51,355 bases of DNA from an uncultured Clostridia bacterium (GTDB lineage: Bacteria; Bacillota; Clostridia; Oscillospirales; Oscillospiraceae): contig CAMHMZ010000016.1 of NCBI GenBank assembly GCA_946186375.1, positions 1 through 51,355 on the forward strand, given 5' to 3'. Made by a program: the position numbers and the translations under genes. Under the pieces are notes generated by a model. The model did not search any database, had not been told where the DNA came from, and saw only the letters and a list, made by a program, of their open reading frames with translations. How positions within the stretch are numbered: the stretch's first letter is position 1; each line of letters begins with the position of its first letter. Shown here in pieces: positions 8,202-15,511 of this stretch.

Positions 8202-9449
8202 ATGGGAACAATGATATGCCTTGGCGTGGGGAAAATGGAGATCGATTGGGGGAAAAACAATTATATCAATGATCATTCCGCCTTATTCAAAACGGACGAT
8301 ATACATGACGTACCCTATTTTTATGCAGATGATGAAGCCGAGGATAATGATTTTCACGTAATAACAGAATATAAAGAGGGATTATCGCGCTCCCTATCTT
8401 CAATAAAGAAAAGGCTAGACTTACTTGGGTATACACTTCCAGCGGTGAAAAAAATGTATAATCAGCTTGTGAGAGAATCAGCACTACACAGCATCGATGT
8501 TTCGCTTTCTTTTAACTGTTTCTCAAGACTACTAAAAGAAATAGATGTTAATAAAATAAATACACCCGACTTTGCATACGAATTTGGCGAATATGGCTAT
8601 GACTTGGGTGAGTTTGTTAGAAGATGCATTATTCCAGAGAAAGAAATCTATTCTCGCCTCTTGGATGCTGCAGAAGGAGATGCTAGAAGGGTTAGTTCAG
8701 ATTTAGAATGTTTTTTTGAAAACATGGACCCGTACGTAGTGCTCCGATTGTTAGCTGAAAATCCAAGTAGCAATAACCTTGATGTGTTCTGGGCATACGC
8801 TGACTTGGTTGATGCTGGATGGTTTACGAAAGAAGAAATCGTCAAACAACTACCAGCTGAAAAGAGAATAATAGTTGTAACTGAAGGGTCTTCTGATTCG
8901 AAGATATTGAAAAAGGCAATTGATAAACTATATCCAGAGATCAGCGATTTTTTCTTATTTATTGACATGACTGAGAATTACCCTTTTACAGGCACTGGAA
9001 ATCTTTACAACTTCTGCTGTGGGCTATCAAAGATAGGCGTTTTGAACAACACTATTATCATTTTCGATAATGATTGTGCAGGAACAGAAAAGTATGAGAA
9101 GTTAAAACAGGTACCCAAGCAATCAAATTTGTTGGTTATCAAGCTTCCTGATTGTGAAGAGTTTGAGAGATTTGATACTGTTGGTCCGCAGGGAGTTTCA
9201 TCAGAAAACATAAATGGTAGTGCAGTTTCTATTGAGTGTTTCTTAGATTTTAATTCAGTCGATTTTCCACCCGCTATTCGGTGGACAAATTATTCATCTG
9301 TTTCAAATAAATATCAGGGTTCTCTTCAACGGAAAGAAGATTACACCAGGAAATTCATGAATACCAATATTCTGGAAGGCAGCTATGATGTATCAAAAAT
9401 CAAGTATTTGATCGACTACATAATCGAGCAGTGGTGTAATCGTGAATAA
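8202..9449 (+). CDS. HEPN/Toprim-like protein, putative nuclease
   Basis: This 415-residue protein has a C-terminal Toprim-type core: RIIVVTEGSSDSKILKKAI near 225-243 carries the catalytic Glu, and TIIIFDNDCAGTEKYEKL near 287-304 carries the DxD metal site. This is the arrangement in OLD-like and HEPN/Toprim-associated proteins. The N-terminal half (1-200) is helical and resembles the HEPN/Toprim-associated N-terminal domain of defence loci; I recognise it only by overall pattern. No ABC or SMC ATPase motif is present, so it is not an OLD nuclease by itself. It follows the DUF2971 gene by 45 bp with TTGGAGA before the ATG, and the two probably form a bicistronic unit. Confidence 0.7.
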   Translation: MGTMICLGVGKMEIDWGKNNYINDHSALFKTDDIHDVPYFYADDEAEDNDFHVITEYKEGLSRSLSSIKKRLDLLGYTLPAVKKMYNQLVRESALHSIDVSLSFNCFSRLLKEIDVNKINTPDFAYEFGEYGYDLGEFVRRCIIPEKEIYSRLLDAAEGDARRVSSDLECFFENMDPYVVLRLLAENPSSNNLDVFWAYADLVDAGWFTKEEIVKQLPAEKRIIVVTEGSSDSKILKKAIDKLYPEISDFFLFIDMTENYPFTGTGNLYNFCCGLSKIGVLNNTIIIFDNDCAGTEKYEKLKQVPKQSNLLVIKLPDCEEFERFDTVGPQGVSSENINGSAVSIECFLDFNSVDFPPAIRWTNYSSVSNKYQGSLQRKEDYTRKFMNTNILEGSYDVSKIKYLIDYIIEQWCNRE

Positions 9450-9508
9450 TATGACAACAAAAAGAAGCAGATAACCAGAGCGAAAAAGCGTAATTGGAGA
9501 TACCGCTT

Positions 9509-10261
9509 ATGAAATACTACATCACCGCCGATGTGCACGGCTTTTATACCGAATTTCATAAGGCGCTGGATGAGGCGGGGTATTTCAACGATCCCGGGCC
9601 GCACAAGCTCATCATTCTGGGGGATCTCTTCGACCGCGGGGAGGAAGCCGTGGAGATGCAGCGCTTTCTCCTCTCCCTTCTGGAGCAGGATGCCGTGATC
9701 CTCGTCCGCGGGAACCATGAGGATCTCTTCGAGGAGCTGGTCACGGTCGACGAAGGGCTCCCCGTCCGGCACCACAGGAGCAACGGGACCTACGGGACGG
9801 CCCTGCGGCTGACGGGCTTCGACCCGGCGCTCGCCCTCGTCCGCAATCTGGATTTCGCCGCCGCGGCGCAGGCTACGCCCTATTATCGACAGATCATCCC
9901 GGCCACGATCGACTGGTACGAGACCGCGCGCTATGTGTTCGTCCACGGCTGGATCCCCGGCCTCAAAGAGCCCGACGGCAGCTTCCGCTACCGCGCCGAC
10001 TGGCGCGAGGCCACACCCGGGGAGTGGCGCCGCGCGCGGTGGTATAACGGCATGGACGCGGCGCAGACCTGCGCGGAGGAGAAGACGATCCTCTGCGGCC
10101 ACTGGAACTGCTCCTACGGCCACGCGAAATATGAAAACAGGGGCTCCGAGTTCGGGCCGGACGCGGACTTCAGCCCCTACTACGGCCCCGGCGTGATCGC
10201 CCTCGACGCCTGCACCGCGCACAGCGGAAGGATCAATATTCTGACGCTGGAAGATGAATGA
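9509..10261 (+). CDS. Calcineurin-like metallophosphoesterase (Ser/Thr phosphatase-like)
   Basis: This 250-residue protein has the dimetal phosphoesterase motifs in order: ADVHGF (near 6-11), GDLFDRGEE (near 40), RGNHEDLFEEL (near 72), VFVHGW (near 142) and CGHWNCSYGHA (near 200). This matches the PPP-type bacterial phosphatases that act on phosphoproteins or small phosphate esters. I prefer the ATG at 9509, which has TTGGAGA nine bases upstream, over the TTG at 9494 inside that ribosome-binding site. It is GC-rich, like the core genes that follow, and marks the return from the island to core DNA. A terminator follows at once. Confidence 0.9.
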   Translation: MKYYITADVHGFYTEFHKALDEAGYFNDPGPHKLIILGDLFDRGEEAVEMQRFLLSLLEQDAVILVRGNHEDLFEELVTVDEGLPVRHHRSNGTYGTALRLTGFDPALALVRNLDFAAAAQATPYYRQIIPATIDWYETARYVFVHGWIPGLKEPDGSFRYRADWREATPGEWRRARWYNGMDAAQTCAEEKTILCGHWNCSYGHAKYENRGSEFGPDADFSPYYGPGVIALDACTAHSGRINILTLEDE

Positions 10262-10263
10262 CC

Positions 10264-10316
10264 GCAAGGCCCCAAAGCTCTTTTTTCGCAGAGCTTCGGG
10301 ACCTTGCGCTTTTTTC
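10264..10316. terminator. Bidirectional Rho-independent terminator
   Basis: GCAAGG...AAGCTCT pairs with AGAGCTTCGGGACCTTGC, followed by C and T6. It ends the phosphoesterase transcript. Confidence 0.85.
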
Positions 10317-10398
10317 GTCACGGGGATCGCAAAGTCCGGTTTATGGGACTGACGGCGTGATACGATAAAGGCGCAGAGCAAAAGAGCCGGGGCGCTCT

Positions 10399-10427
10399 TG
10401 CGCCGCGGGGGGAAACGGGCTATAATA
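10399..10427 (+). promoter_or_regulatory. Promoter of the SRAP gene cluster
   Basis: TTGCGC (10399-10404) and TATAAT (10422-10427) are separated by 17 bp and lie 50 bp before the SRAP start codon. No LexA-box-like palindrome is obvious beside it. Confidence 0.65.
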
Positions 10428-10476
10428 CGGACGGACAGCGGGCCGGTTTTCGGCCGCGCGGAGGGGAGGGGCAGCC

Positions 10477-11043
10477 ATGTGCGGCAGATACCGCTTCAGC
10501 GAAGACAGCCATGACGCCAAAATGCTCGCGCTCATCCGCGTGATGGAGCGAAAATACCCCGGCCGCTACAAGACCGGCGAGATCTTCCCCGGCGACACGG
10601 CCCCGGCCATGCTCGCGCGGGAGGGGAAGATCCTGGCCGTGCCCGCGCGCTTCGGCTTTCCGGGCTTTCGGGACGGCAAGCTCCTGCTCAACGCCCGCGC
10701 CGAGACCGCGGCGGAGAAGCGGCTCTTTGCCGAAAGCCTCCGGGAGCGCCGCATCGTCCTCCCGGCCACGGGCTTTTACGAGTGGGACTCGGAGAAGACG
10801 AAGGTTCTGTTCACGGCCGAGGCGCTGCCGGTGCTGTATCTCTGCGGGCTCTGGACGCTCGCGGAGGGGCAGCTCTGCTTTGTGATCCTGACGCGCGGCG
10901 CGAACGACTCCATGCGCCCGACGCACGACCGCATGCCGGTCATCATCGGCGAAAAGGAGGTCCGGCCCTATCTGACGGACCCGGCCGCCGCGGCGGAGAT
11001 CCTCGCCTCGGCCGCGCCGACGCTGACGCGGCAGGAGGCCTGA
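10477..11043 (+). CDS. SOS response-associated peptidase (SRAP/YedK/HMCES family)
   Basis: This 188-residue SRAP protein starts MCGRYRF. Cys2, exposed after Met removal, is the residue that forms a thiazolidine crosslink with abasic sites in single-stranded DNA in this family. Further family motifs are NARAETAAEKRLF (near 70), RIVLPATGFYEW (near 90) and THDRMPVII (near 150), which hold the Asn, Glu and His of the active site. Length is typical. It shields abasic sites during replication. Genes downstream follow closely, including a DnaQ-like exonuclease, so this may be a small DNA-maintenance cluster. Confidence 0.92.
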   Translation: MCGRYRFSEDSHDAKMLALIRVMERKYPGRYKTGEIFPGDTAPAMLAREGKILAVPARFGFPGFRDGKLLLNARAETAAEKRLFAESLRERRIVLPATGFYEWDSEKTKVLFTAEALPVLYLCGLWTLAEGQLCFVILTRGANDSMRPTHDRMPVIIGEKEVRPYLTDPAAAAEILASAAPTLTRQEA

Positions 11044-11063
11044 ACGAGAGAGGAGACAAGAAA

Positions 11064-11252
11064 ATGGACCTGCAGGAACAGCAGCTCGCGCAGCGCGCCT
11101 GGGAGAGCCTGAGCGCCGCGCAGAAAAAGCACGAGCTGTATCTCAAACAGAAGCGGACTCTGGATCTGTTTCTGGAGCACGGGGCGATCTCCCGGCTGCA
11201 GCACGACAAGAGCCTGCACGATCTGAGCGAGCGGATGGGCGAGGCCGGGTGA
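11064..11252 (+). CDS. Small helical protein, SHOCT-like (62 aa)
   Basis: The ATG at 11064 follows AGAGGAG. The 62-residue product is charged and probably all-helical. Its C-terminal half, LDLFLEHGAISRLQHDKSLH, resembles the short SHOCT-type helix-turn-helix pattern (Leu-rich helix, Gly-x-Ile-Ser/Thr turn, acidic helix), which often binds partner proteins. I cannot name a function. It lies 21 bp after the SRAP gene and 6 bp before the next small membrane gene, so co-translation is likely. Confidence 0.65.
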   Translation: MDLQEQQLAQRAWESLSAAQKKHELYLKQKRTLDLFLEHGAISRLQHDKSLHDLSERMGEAG

Positions 11253-11258
11253 CGGACG

Positions 11259-11444
11259 ATGGAGCTGGTCACGATCCTTATTGCCATGCTCGCGGGCTTT
11301 CTGCTGATCGGGATCGTCTTTGCCGTCGCCCATCACGGCGAGGCGGACGATGAGGAGGACGCCGAGGACGAAGACGAGGTCCGCATAACGGTCTCGCAGG
11401 AGGTCCCCTCCGTCTTTGACATCTTCAGGGATGGGGACAAATAA
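11259..11444 (+). CDS. Small single-pass membrane protein with acidic tail (61 aa)
   Basis: The product starts MELVTILIAMLAGFLLIGIV, one membrane helix covering residues 2-24. An acidic stretch of Glu/Asp residues (29-41) and a short C-terminal segment follow. No known domain is seen. The ATG is 6 bp after the preceding stop. Position between SRAP and the exonuclease suggests the same operon. It could be a small membrane anchor or regulator; function unknown. Confidence 0.55.
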   Translation: MELVTILIAMLAGFLLIGIVFAVAHHGEADDEEDAEDEDEVRITVSQEVPSVFDIFRDGDK

Positions 11445-11470
11445 CACGAAACAAAAGAGGGAGGCGGCGC

Positions 11471-12013
11471 ATGGAAGCGAAAAGACGCTATGTGGCCTTT
11501 GACGTGGAGACCCCCAATCACTACAACAACCGCATGAGCGCCATCGGGATCAGCGTCGTCGAGGACGGCCGCGTCACGGACAGCTTCTACTCCCTCGTCG
11601 ACCCCGAGCAGCCCTTCGACTACTTCAATACCAAGCTGACCGGCATCAACGAGGAGACCGTCTTCGACGCGCCGAGCTTTCCGGAGCTCTGGCCGCGCAT
11701 CGAGCCGCTCCTCTCTTCCGGGCTCCTCGTGGCGCACAACGCCAGCTTCGATATGGGCGTGCTGCGAAAATGCCTGGAGAGCTATGAGATCGAGTGGAAG
11801 CCCTATGCCCGCGCCGTCTGCACCGTGATCATGGGGCGCAGCCTCCTGCCCGGGATCAGCCATAAGCTCAACGATCTCTGCGAGCGCTTCGGTATCGAGC
11901 TGGATCACCACCGGGCCGACAGCGACAGCAGGGCCTGCGCGGAGATCCTGATCCGCTATATGGAAGGCGGCGCGAAGCCGGAGAAGTACATCCGCACCTA
12001 TCACATGTTCTGA
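11471..12013 (+). CDS. DnaQ-like 3'-5' exonuclease (DEDDh)
   Basis: This 180-residue protein has the DEDDh exonuclease motifs: VAFDVETPN (Exo I, Asp and Glu near residues 9-11), LVAHNASFDMGVL (Exo II, near 88-100) and LDHHRADSDSRACAE (Exo III, with catalytic His and Asp, near 143-157). It resembles the epsilon subunit of DNA polymerase III and stand-alone proofreading or repair exonucleases. Being short and without polymerase or BRCT parts, it is probably an accessory nuclease. A GAGGGAGG site precedes the ATG. A broken macrodomain gene starts 10 bp after its stop. Confidence 0.9.
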   Translation: MEAKRRYVAFDVETPNHYNNRMSAIGISVVEDGRVTDSFYSLVDPEQPFDYFNTKLTGINEETVFDAPSFPELWPRIEPLLSSGLLVAHNASFDMGVLRKCLESYEIEWKPYARAVCTVIMGRSLLPGISHKLNDLCERFGIELDHHRADSDSRACAEILIRYMEGGAKPEKYIRTYHMF

Positions 12014-12023
12014 GGTGACCGCC

Positions 12024-12092
12024 ATGCCCTTTCAGATCATCCGAAACGACATCACGAGCGTCGAGGCCGACGCCAAAAAGCGCGGGGAGTAA
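12024..12092 (+). pseudogene. N-terminal fragment of a macrodomain (ADP-ribose-binding) gene
   Basis: After a TGAGGTGA ribosome-binding site, the ATG opens a 22-codon frame, MPFQIIRNDITSVEADAKKR plus GE and a stop. Its first 17 residues match the start of bacterial macrodomain proteins, which continue IVNAAN. Here the frame jumps from VEADA straight to KKRGE-stop, so nearly the whole domain has been deleted, and the last residues may be its original C-terminus. Macrodomain proteins remove ADP-ribose or O-acetyl-ADP-ribose. This fragment cannot function. Confidence 0.65.
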
Positions 12093-12093
12093 A

Positions 12094-12133
12094 CAGAAGG
12101 CCCCGTCCGGAATACTCCGGACGGGGCCTTCTG
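12094..12133. terminator. Strong bidirectional terminator between convergent genes
   Basis: A perfect 18-bp stem CAGAAGGCCCCGTCCGGA / TCCGGACGGGGCCTTCTG has a 4-nt loop. It lies between the plus-strand SRAP-exonuclease cluster and the minus-strand symporter gene and probably ends both. Confidence 0.85.
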
Positions 12134-12147
12134 CTGTTCGCCGAAGC

Positions 12148-13617
12148 TCAGAGCTTCAGCGCGTTTTCGCGGTCCCAGAGCCTGTCGTAGGCAAAGCCCG
12201 TGACCTTTTCGCAGACCGCGATCTCCTCGGGCGTGGCCATGCTGTCGTCCTCGCCCTTGCGGCGGGCGATCTCGCGGCGGATGATCTGGAATTCCTCGCG
12301 CCCCATGGGGAAGCGCGCCGTGAAGAAGAGGGTGATGACGCACAAAATGACCGGCGCGAAGATGTAGATATAGGCGATGCCGCTCTGCGTGGAGGCCGCC
12401 TGCCGCAGCCCCGCGCTGGCGAGGGTCTCGTCGTAGCCGACCATGGACAGCATCACGCCGATCAGGAAGGTGGACAGGCCCGCGCAGATCTTGCGGATGA
12501 AGGTAGCCATGCCGGAGCAGGTGCCGGGGCGGTTGATGGAGGTGATGAGCTCGTCGACGTCGGCCATGTCCGCGAGGATCGCGTAGATGGTGGTGGAGGA
12601 GCCGGCCATGCCGAGGCCGATGATGAAGGTCAGCGCGAGGATGGCGGGGAAGCTCGCACCCTCGTGGGCAAACAGGAGCATCACGAGCGTGGCCGCGATG
12701 CGCACGGGAAAGCCGATGAGGATCGGCATCTTCTTGTTGGTCTTCGCCATGATGGGGTTAAAGAGCAGCATGCCGATGAACTGCGAGATGAGGATGACGC
12801 CCATCAGAAGCGTGAACTGCCCGCCGCCGTAGGCGTTGAGCACGTCGGAGACGAAGTAGACCGCGAGGCCCGTGACAAAGTCGGTGGCCGCCTGGCCGAA
12901 GATGAAGATGGCGATAAAGAGCTTGAAGGAGTGGCTCTTGTAGGCGGTGAAGGACTGGACGAAGCTCTCTTTGAGGCTGATCTTCCGCACGGGCTTTTGC
13001 TTTTCCCAGGTGCCGTAGAAGGTCAGCAATATCGCGATGCAGAAGATCGCGCCGAAGATGAAGGCCACGATCAGATAGCGGCTGTAGTCGGTCTCCTCGG
13101 TGATGATGAGCGTGGCCAGCAGAGCCGAGATGATGTTGCCGAAGGCGGAGAAGGCCATGCGCACGCTCGTGAAGCGGCTGCGCTGCGTGTAGTCGTCCAC
13201 CATGTCGGGCAGCAGCGCGTTGTAGGGCACCATGACGATCGTAAAGCCCGTGGAGAAGAGGACGTACATGAGGACGTAGAAGATGTACTTGAGTCCCATG
13301 TCCGCCTGGGGCAGGGGCACCCACATCAGGATGAAGGTGACGGCGGAGACGAAGCTGCCGATCAGCATGTAAAAGCGCTTCGGGCCGAAGCGGGACTGCG
13401 TGCGGTCGGTGATGTTGCCCATGACGGGGTCGGTCACCGCGTCCCAGATCTTGCCGATCAGCGGGATGGTCCCGGCCAGCGCGGGGGGCATGCCCAGGGC
13501 CTTCGTGAGGAAGACCGTGAAAAAGGTGCCGATGATGACAAAGGCGCCGCCGCCGTAGATATCCGCCGCACCGTAGGCACAGCGGGCGAGGAAGCTGTTT
13601 TCTCTGCTTTTCCGCAT
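12148..13617 (-). CDS. GPH-family sugar:cation symporter (MelB-like MFS)
   Basis: This 489-residue protein has about 12 membrane helices. Its N-terminus has AAYG-like CAYGAADIYGGGAFVIIG, then WDAVTDPVMGNITDRT, the loop motif of the glycoside-pentoside-hexuronide:cation symporter family (MelB, XynP). GPKRFYML follows in the first cytoplasmic loop. Such carriers import oligosaccharides or glucuronides with Na+ or H+; the substrate cannot be read from sequence and no glycosidase is adjacent. The start codon follows AAAGGAGGAGAAC. A C-terminal cytoplasmic tail of about 60 residues is present. It is monocistronic, bounded by the terminator at 12094-12133. Confidence 0.9.
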   Translation of the reverse strand: MRKSRENSFLARCAYGAADIYGGGAFVIIGTFFTVFLTKALGMPPALAGTIPLIGKIWDAVTDPVMGNITDRTQSRFGPKRFYMLIGSFVSAVTFILMWVPLPQADMGLKYIFYVLMYVLFSTGFTIVMVPYNALLPDMVDDYTQRSRFTSVRMAFSAFGNIISALLATLIITEETDYSRYLIVAFIFGAIFCIAILLTFYGTWEKQKPVRKISLKESFVQSFTAYKSHSFKLFIAIFIFGQAATDFVTGLAVYFVSDVLNAYGGGQFTLLMGVILISQFIGMLLFNPIMAKTNKKMPILIGFPVRIAATLVMLLFAHEGASFPAILALTFIIGLGMAGSSTTIYAILADMADVDELITSINRPGTCSGMATFIRKICAGLSTFLIGVMLSMVGYDETLASAGLRQAASTQSGIAYIYIFAPVILCVITLFFTARFPMGREEFQIIRREIARRKGEDDSMATPEEIAVCEKVTGFAYDRLWDRENALKL

Positions 13618-13716
13618 GGTCTGTTCTCCTCCTTTTTTGCTGGGCCGCTGTCTTTATGATACGCCGCGCGGCCGCGGCTGTCAAATGAAATCGGACACCG
13701 CGGAGCGCCCCGCCGT

Positions 13717-15495
13717 TTATTCAAACTGGCTGGCGTAGAGCCGGTAATAGAAGCCCTTTTGCGCCATCAGACTCTCGTGCGTGCCCTGCTCGACGACGTC
13801 GCCGTGGTCGAGCACGAGGATGCGGTCGGCATTCTGCACGGTGGACAGGCGGTGGGCGATCACAAAGCAGGTGCGGCCCTTCATGAGGCTGCGGATCGCC
13901 TTCTGCACCTGGCGCTCGGTCGCGGTGTCGACGTTGCTCGTCGCCTCGTCGAGGATGAGCATGCTGTTGTTGTAGAGCATGGCCCGCGCAATGGTCAGAA
14001 GCTGCTTCTGCCCCTTGGAGATGTTGCCGCCGTCCTCGCTGATGACGGTGTCGTAGCCCTGCGGCAGGCGCAGGATATAGTTGTGGATGCGCGCGGCCTT
14101 CGCCGCCGCCACGACCTCGCCGAGCGTGGCGTTTTCCTTGCCGTAGGCGATGTTGTCGAAGATCGTCCCGTGGAAGACCCAGGTGTCCTGCAGCACCATG
14201 GCGTAGCCGCGCCGGAGGCTCTCGAGCGTATAGGCGCGGCTGTCGCGCTCGTCTACGTACACGGCGCCCTTCTCCGCGTCGTAAAAGCGCATGAGGAGGT
14301 TGATGATCGTCGTCTTGCCCGCGCCGGTCGGCCCGACGATGGCGACGGTCTGGCCGGGCTTTGCCTCGAGGTCGAGCCCGTGCAGGATCGTCTTGCCCGG
14401 TACGTAGCCGAAGGAGACGCCCCGCGCCTCCACGTGGCCCCGGCAGTCCGTGAGCTCCGCAGCGTCCGGCGCGTCGGCGCACTCCTCCGGCTCGTCCAGG
14501 AGCTGGAAGATGCGCTCGGCCGCGGCCAGGGCCGAGAAGAGCTCGTTGATGATGTTGGAGATCTCGTTGATGGGGCCGGAGAACTTGCGGCTGTACAGCA
14601 CGAAGCTCGAGATCTGCTCCAGCCCGACCGCGCCCAGCAGGTACAGCGCCGCGCCGCCCATGCCGATGGCGGCCAGACCGAAGTTGTTGATCATGCCGAT
14701 CGTCGGCCCCGTCACGACGCCCCGGCTGTCGGCGTCGCGGTAGGCCTCGGCGGCCTTGCGGTTGATGGCGCGAAACTGCTCGCAGGAGACGTCCTCGTGC
14801 GCGTAGGCCAGGATGGTCTTCTGCCCGGTGAATATCTCCTCGGCAAAGCCGTTCATCTCGCCGTAGGCCGCGCTCCGCTTGGCGTAGAGCGGGCGGGTCT
14901 TCTTGCCGATGTGGCGGGTGAAGAGGATGGAGGCGGGGATCGTGAAGGCCATGCACACGACGAGCGGGGGCGAGATGAGACACATCATCACAAAGCTGCC
15001 CACGACCGTGACGACGCTCGTGAGGATATGGATGACGTCGGTGGACAGGCAGGTGCTGACCACGTCGATGTCGTAGGACACGCGGCTGATGATGTCGCCG
15101 GCCTGGTGGCGGTCAAAGTAGCTCACGGGCAGGCGCATGAGCTTGTCGAAGACGTCGCGGCGCATGTTCTGCGCCACCTTCCGCCCCACGCGCGTCATGC
15201 CGAAGTTGACAAGGAAGGTCAGGATATTGCTGCCCACGTAGCAGCCGAGCATCAACAGCGCGTAGTGCCGCACGAGGGCGAGGTCGACGTGTCCCGCGCC
15301 GGCCTCCGTCGCGCCGATCGCGCGCCCGGCAAAGCGCGGACCCATGAGGTTGCCGAGGTTCGAGGCAAAGGCGCAGAAAAGCAGCAGCAAAACGAGATAG
15401 CGATAGGTCATCAGATAGCGCACGATGCGCCGCAGCGCGCCGCGCGCGTCCTTCGGGCGGCTCACCGGCCGCCCGCGGTCTCCCCGTCCGGGCAT
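13717..15495 (-). CDS. ABC exporter half-transporter, catalytically competent partner
   Basis: This 592-residue protein has six membrane helices (about 30-320), then a nucleotide-binding domain. Walker A is GPTGAGKTTI, the signature is degenerate NISKGQKQLL (instead of LSGGQ), and Walker B is SMLILDEATSNVD with the catalytic Glu. The His switch is FVIAHRLST. It is paired with the gene at 15512-17266, which has the opposite defect (good LSGGQ, no catalytic Glu). Together they would make one complete and one degenerate ATP site, as in heterodimeric multidrug exporters (BmrCD, TM287/288). The two genes are 16 bp apart, upstream partner first. Role: probably drug or lipid/peptide export. Confidence 0.92.
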   Translation of the reverse strand: MPGRGDRGRPVSRPKDARGALRRIVRYLMTYRYLVLLLLFCAFASNLGNLMGPRFAGRAIGATEAGAGHVDLALVRHYALLMLGCYVGSNILTFLVNFGMTRVGRKVAQNMRRDVFDKLMRLPVSYFDRHQAGDIISRVSYDIDVVSTCLSTDVIHILTSVVTVVGSFVMMCLISPPLVVCMAFTIPASILFTRHIGKKTRPLYAKRSAAYGEMNGFAEEIFTGQKTILAYAHEDVSCEQFRAINRKAAEAYRDADSRGVVTGPTIGMINNFGLAAIGMGGAALYLLGAVGLEQISSFVLYSRKFSGPINEISNIINELFSALAAAERIFQLLDEPEECADAPDAAELTDCRGHVEARGVSFGYVPGKTILHGLDLEAKPGQTVAIVGPTGAGKTTIINLLMRFYDAEKGAVYVDERDSRAYTLESLRRGYAMVLQDTWVFHGTIFDNIAYGKENATLGEVVAAAKAARIHNYILRLPQGYDTVISEDGGNISKGQKQLLTIARAMLYNNSMLILDEATSNVDTATERQVQKAIRSLMKGRTCFVIAHRLSTVQNADRILVLDHGDVVEQGTHESLMAQKGFYYRLYASQFE

Positions 15496-15511
15496 GTCCG
15501 AGCCCCCCCTT

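Noticed and set aside
8202-9449. OLD-family nuclease (Gabija GajA-like)
   Set aside because: A Toprim-like core is present but no ABC ATPase motifs, and no UvrD-like GajB is adjacent.
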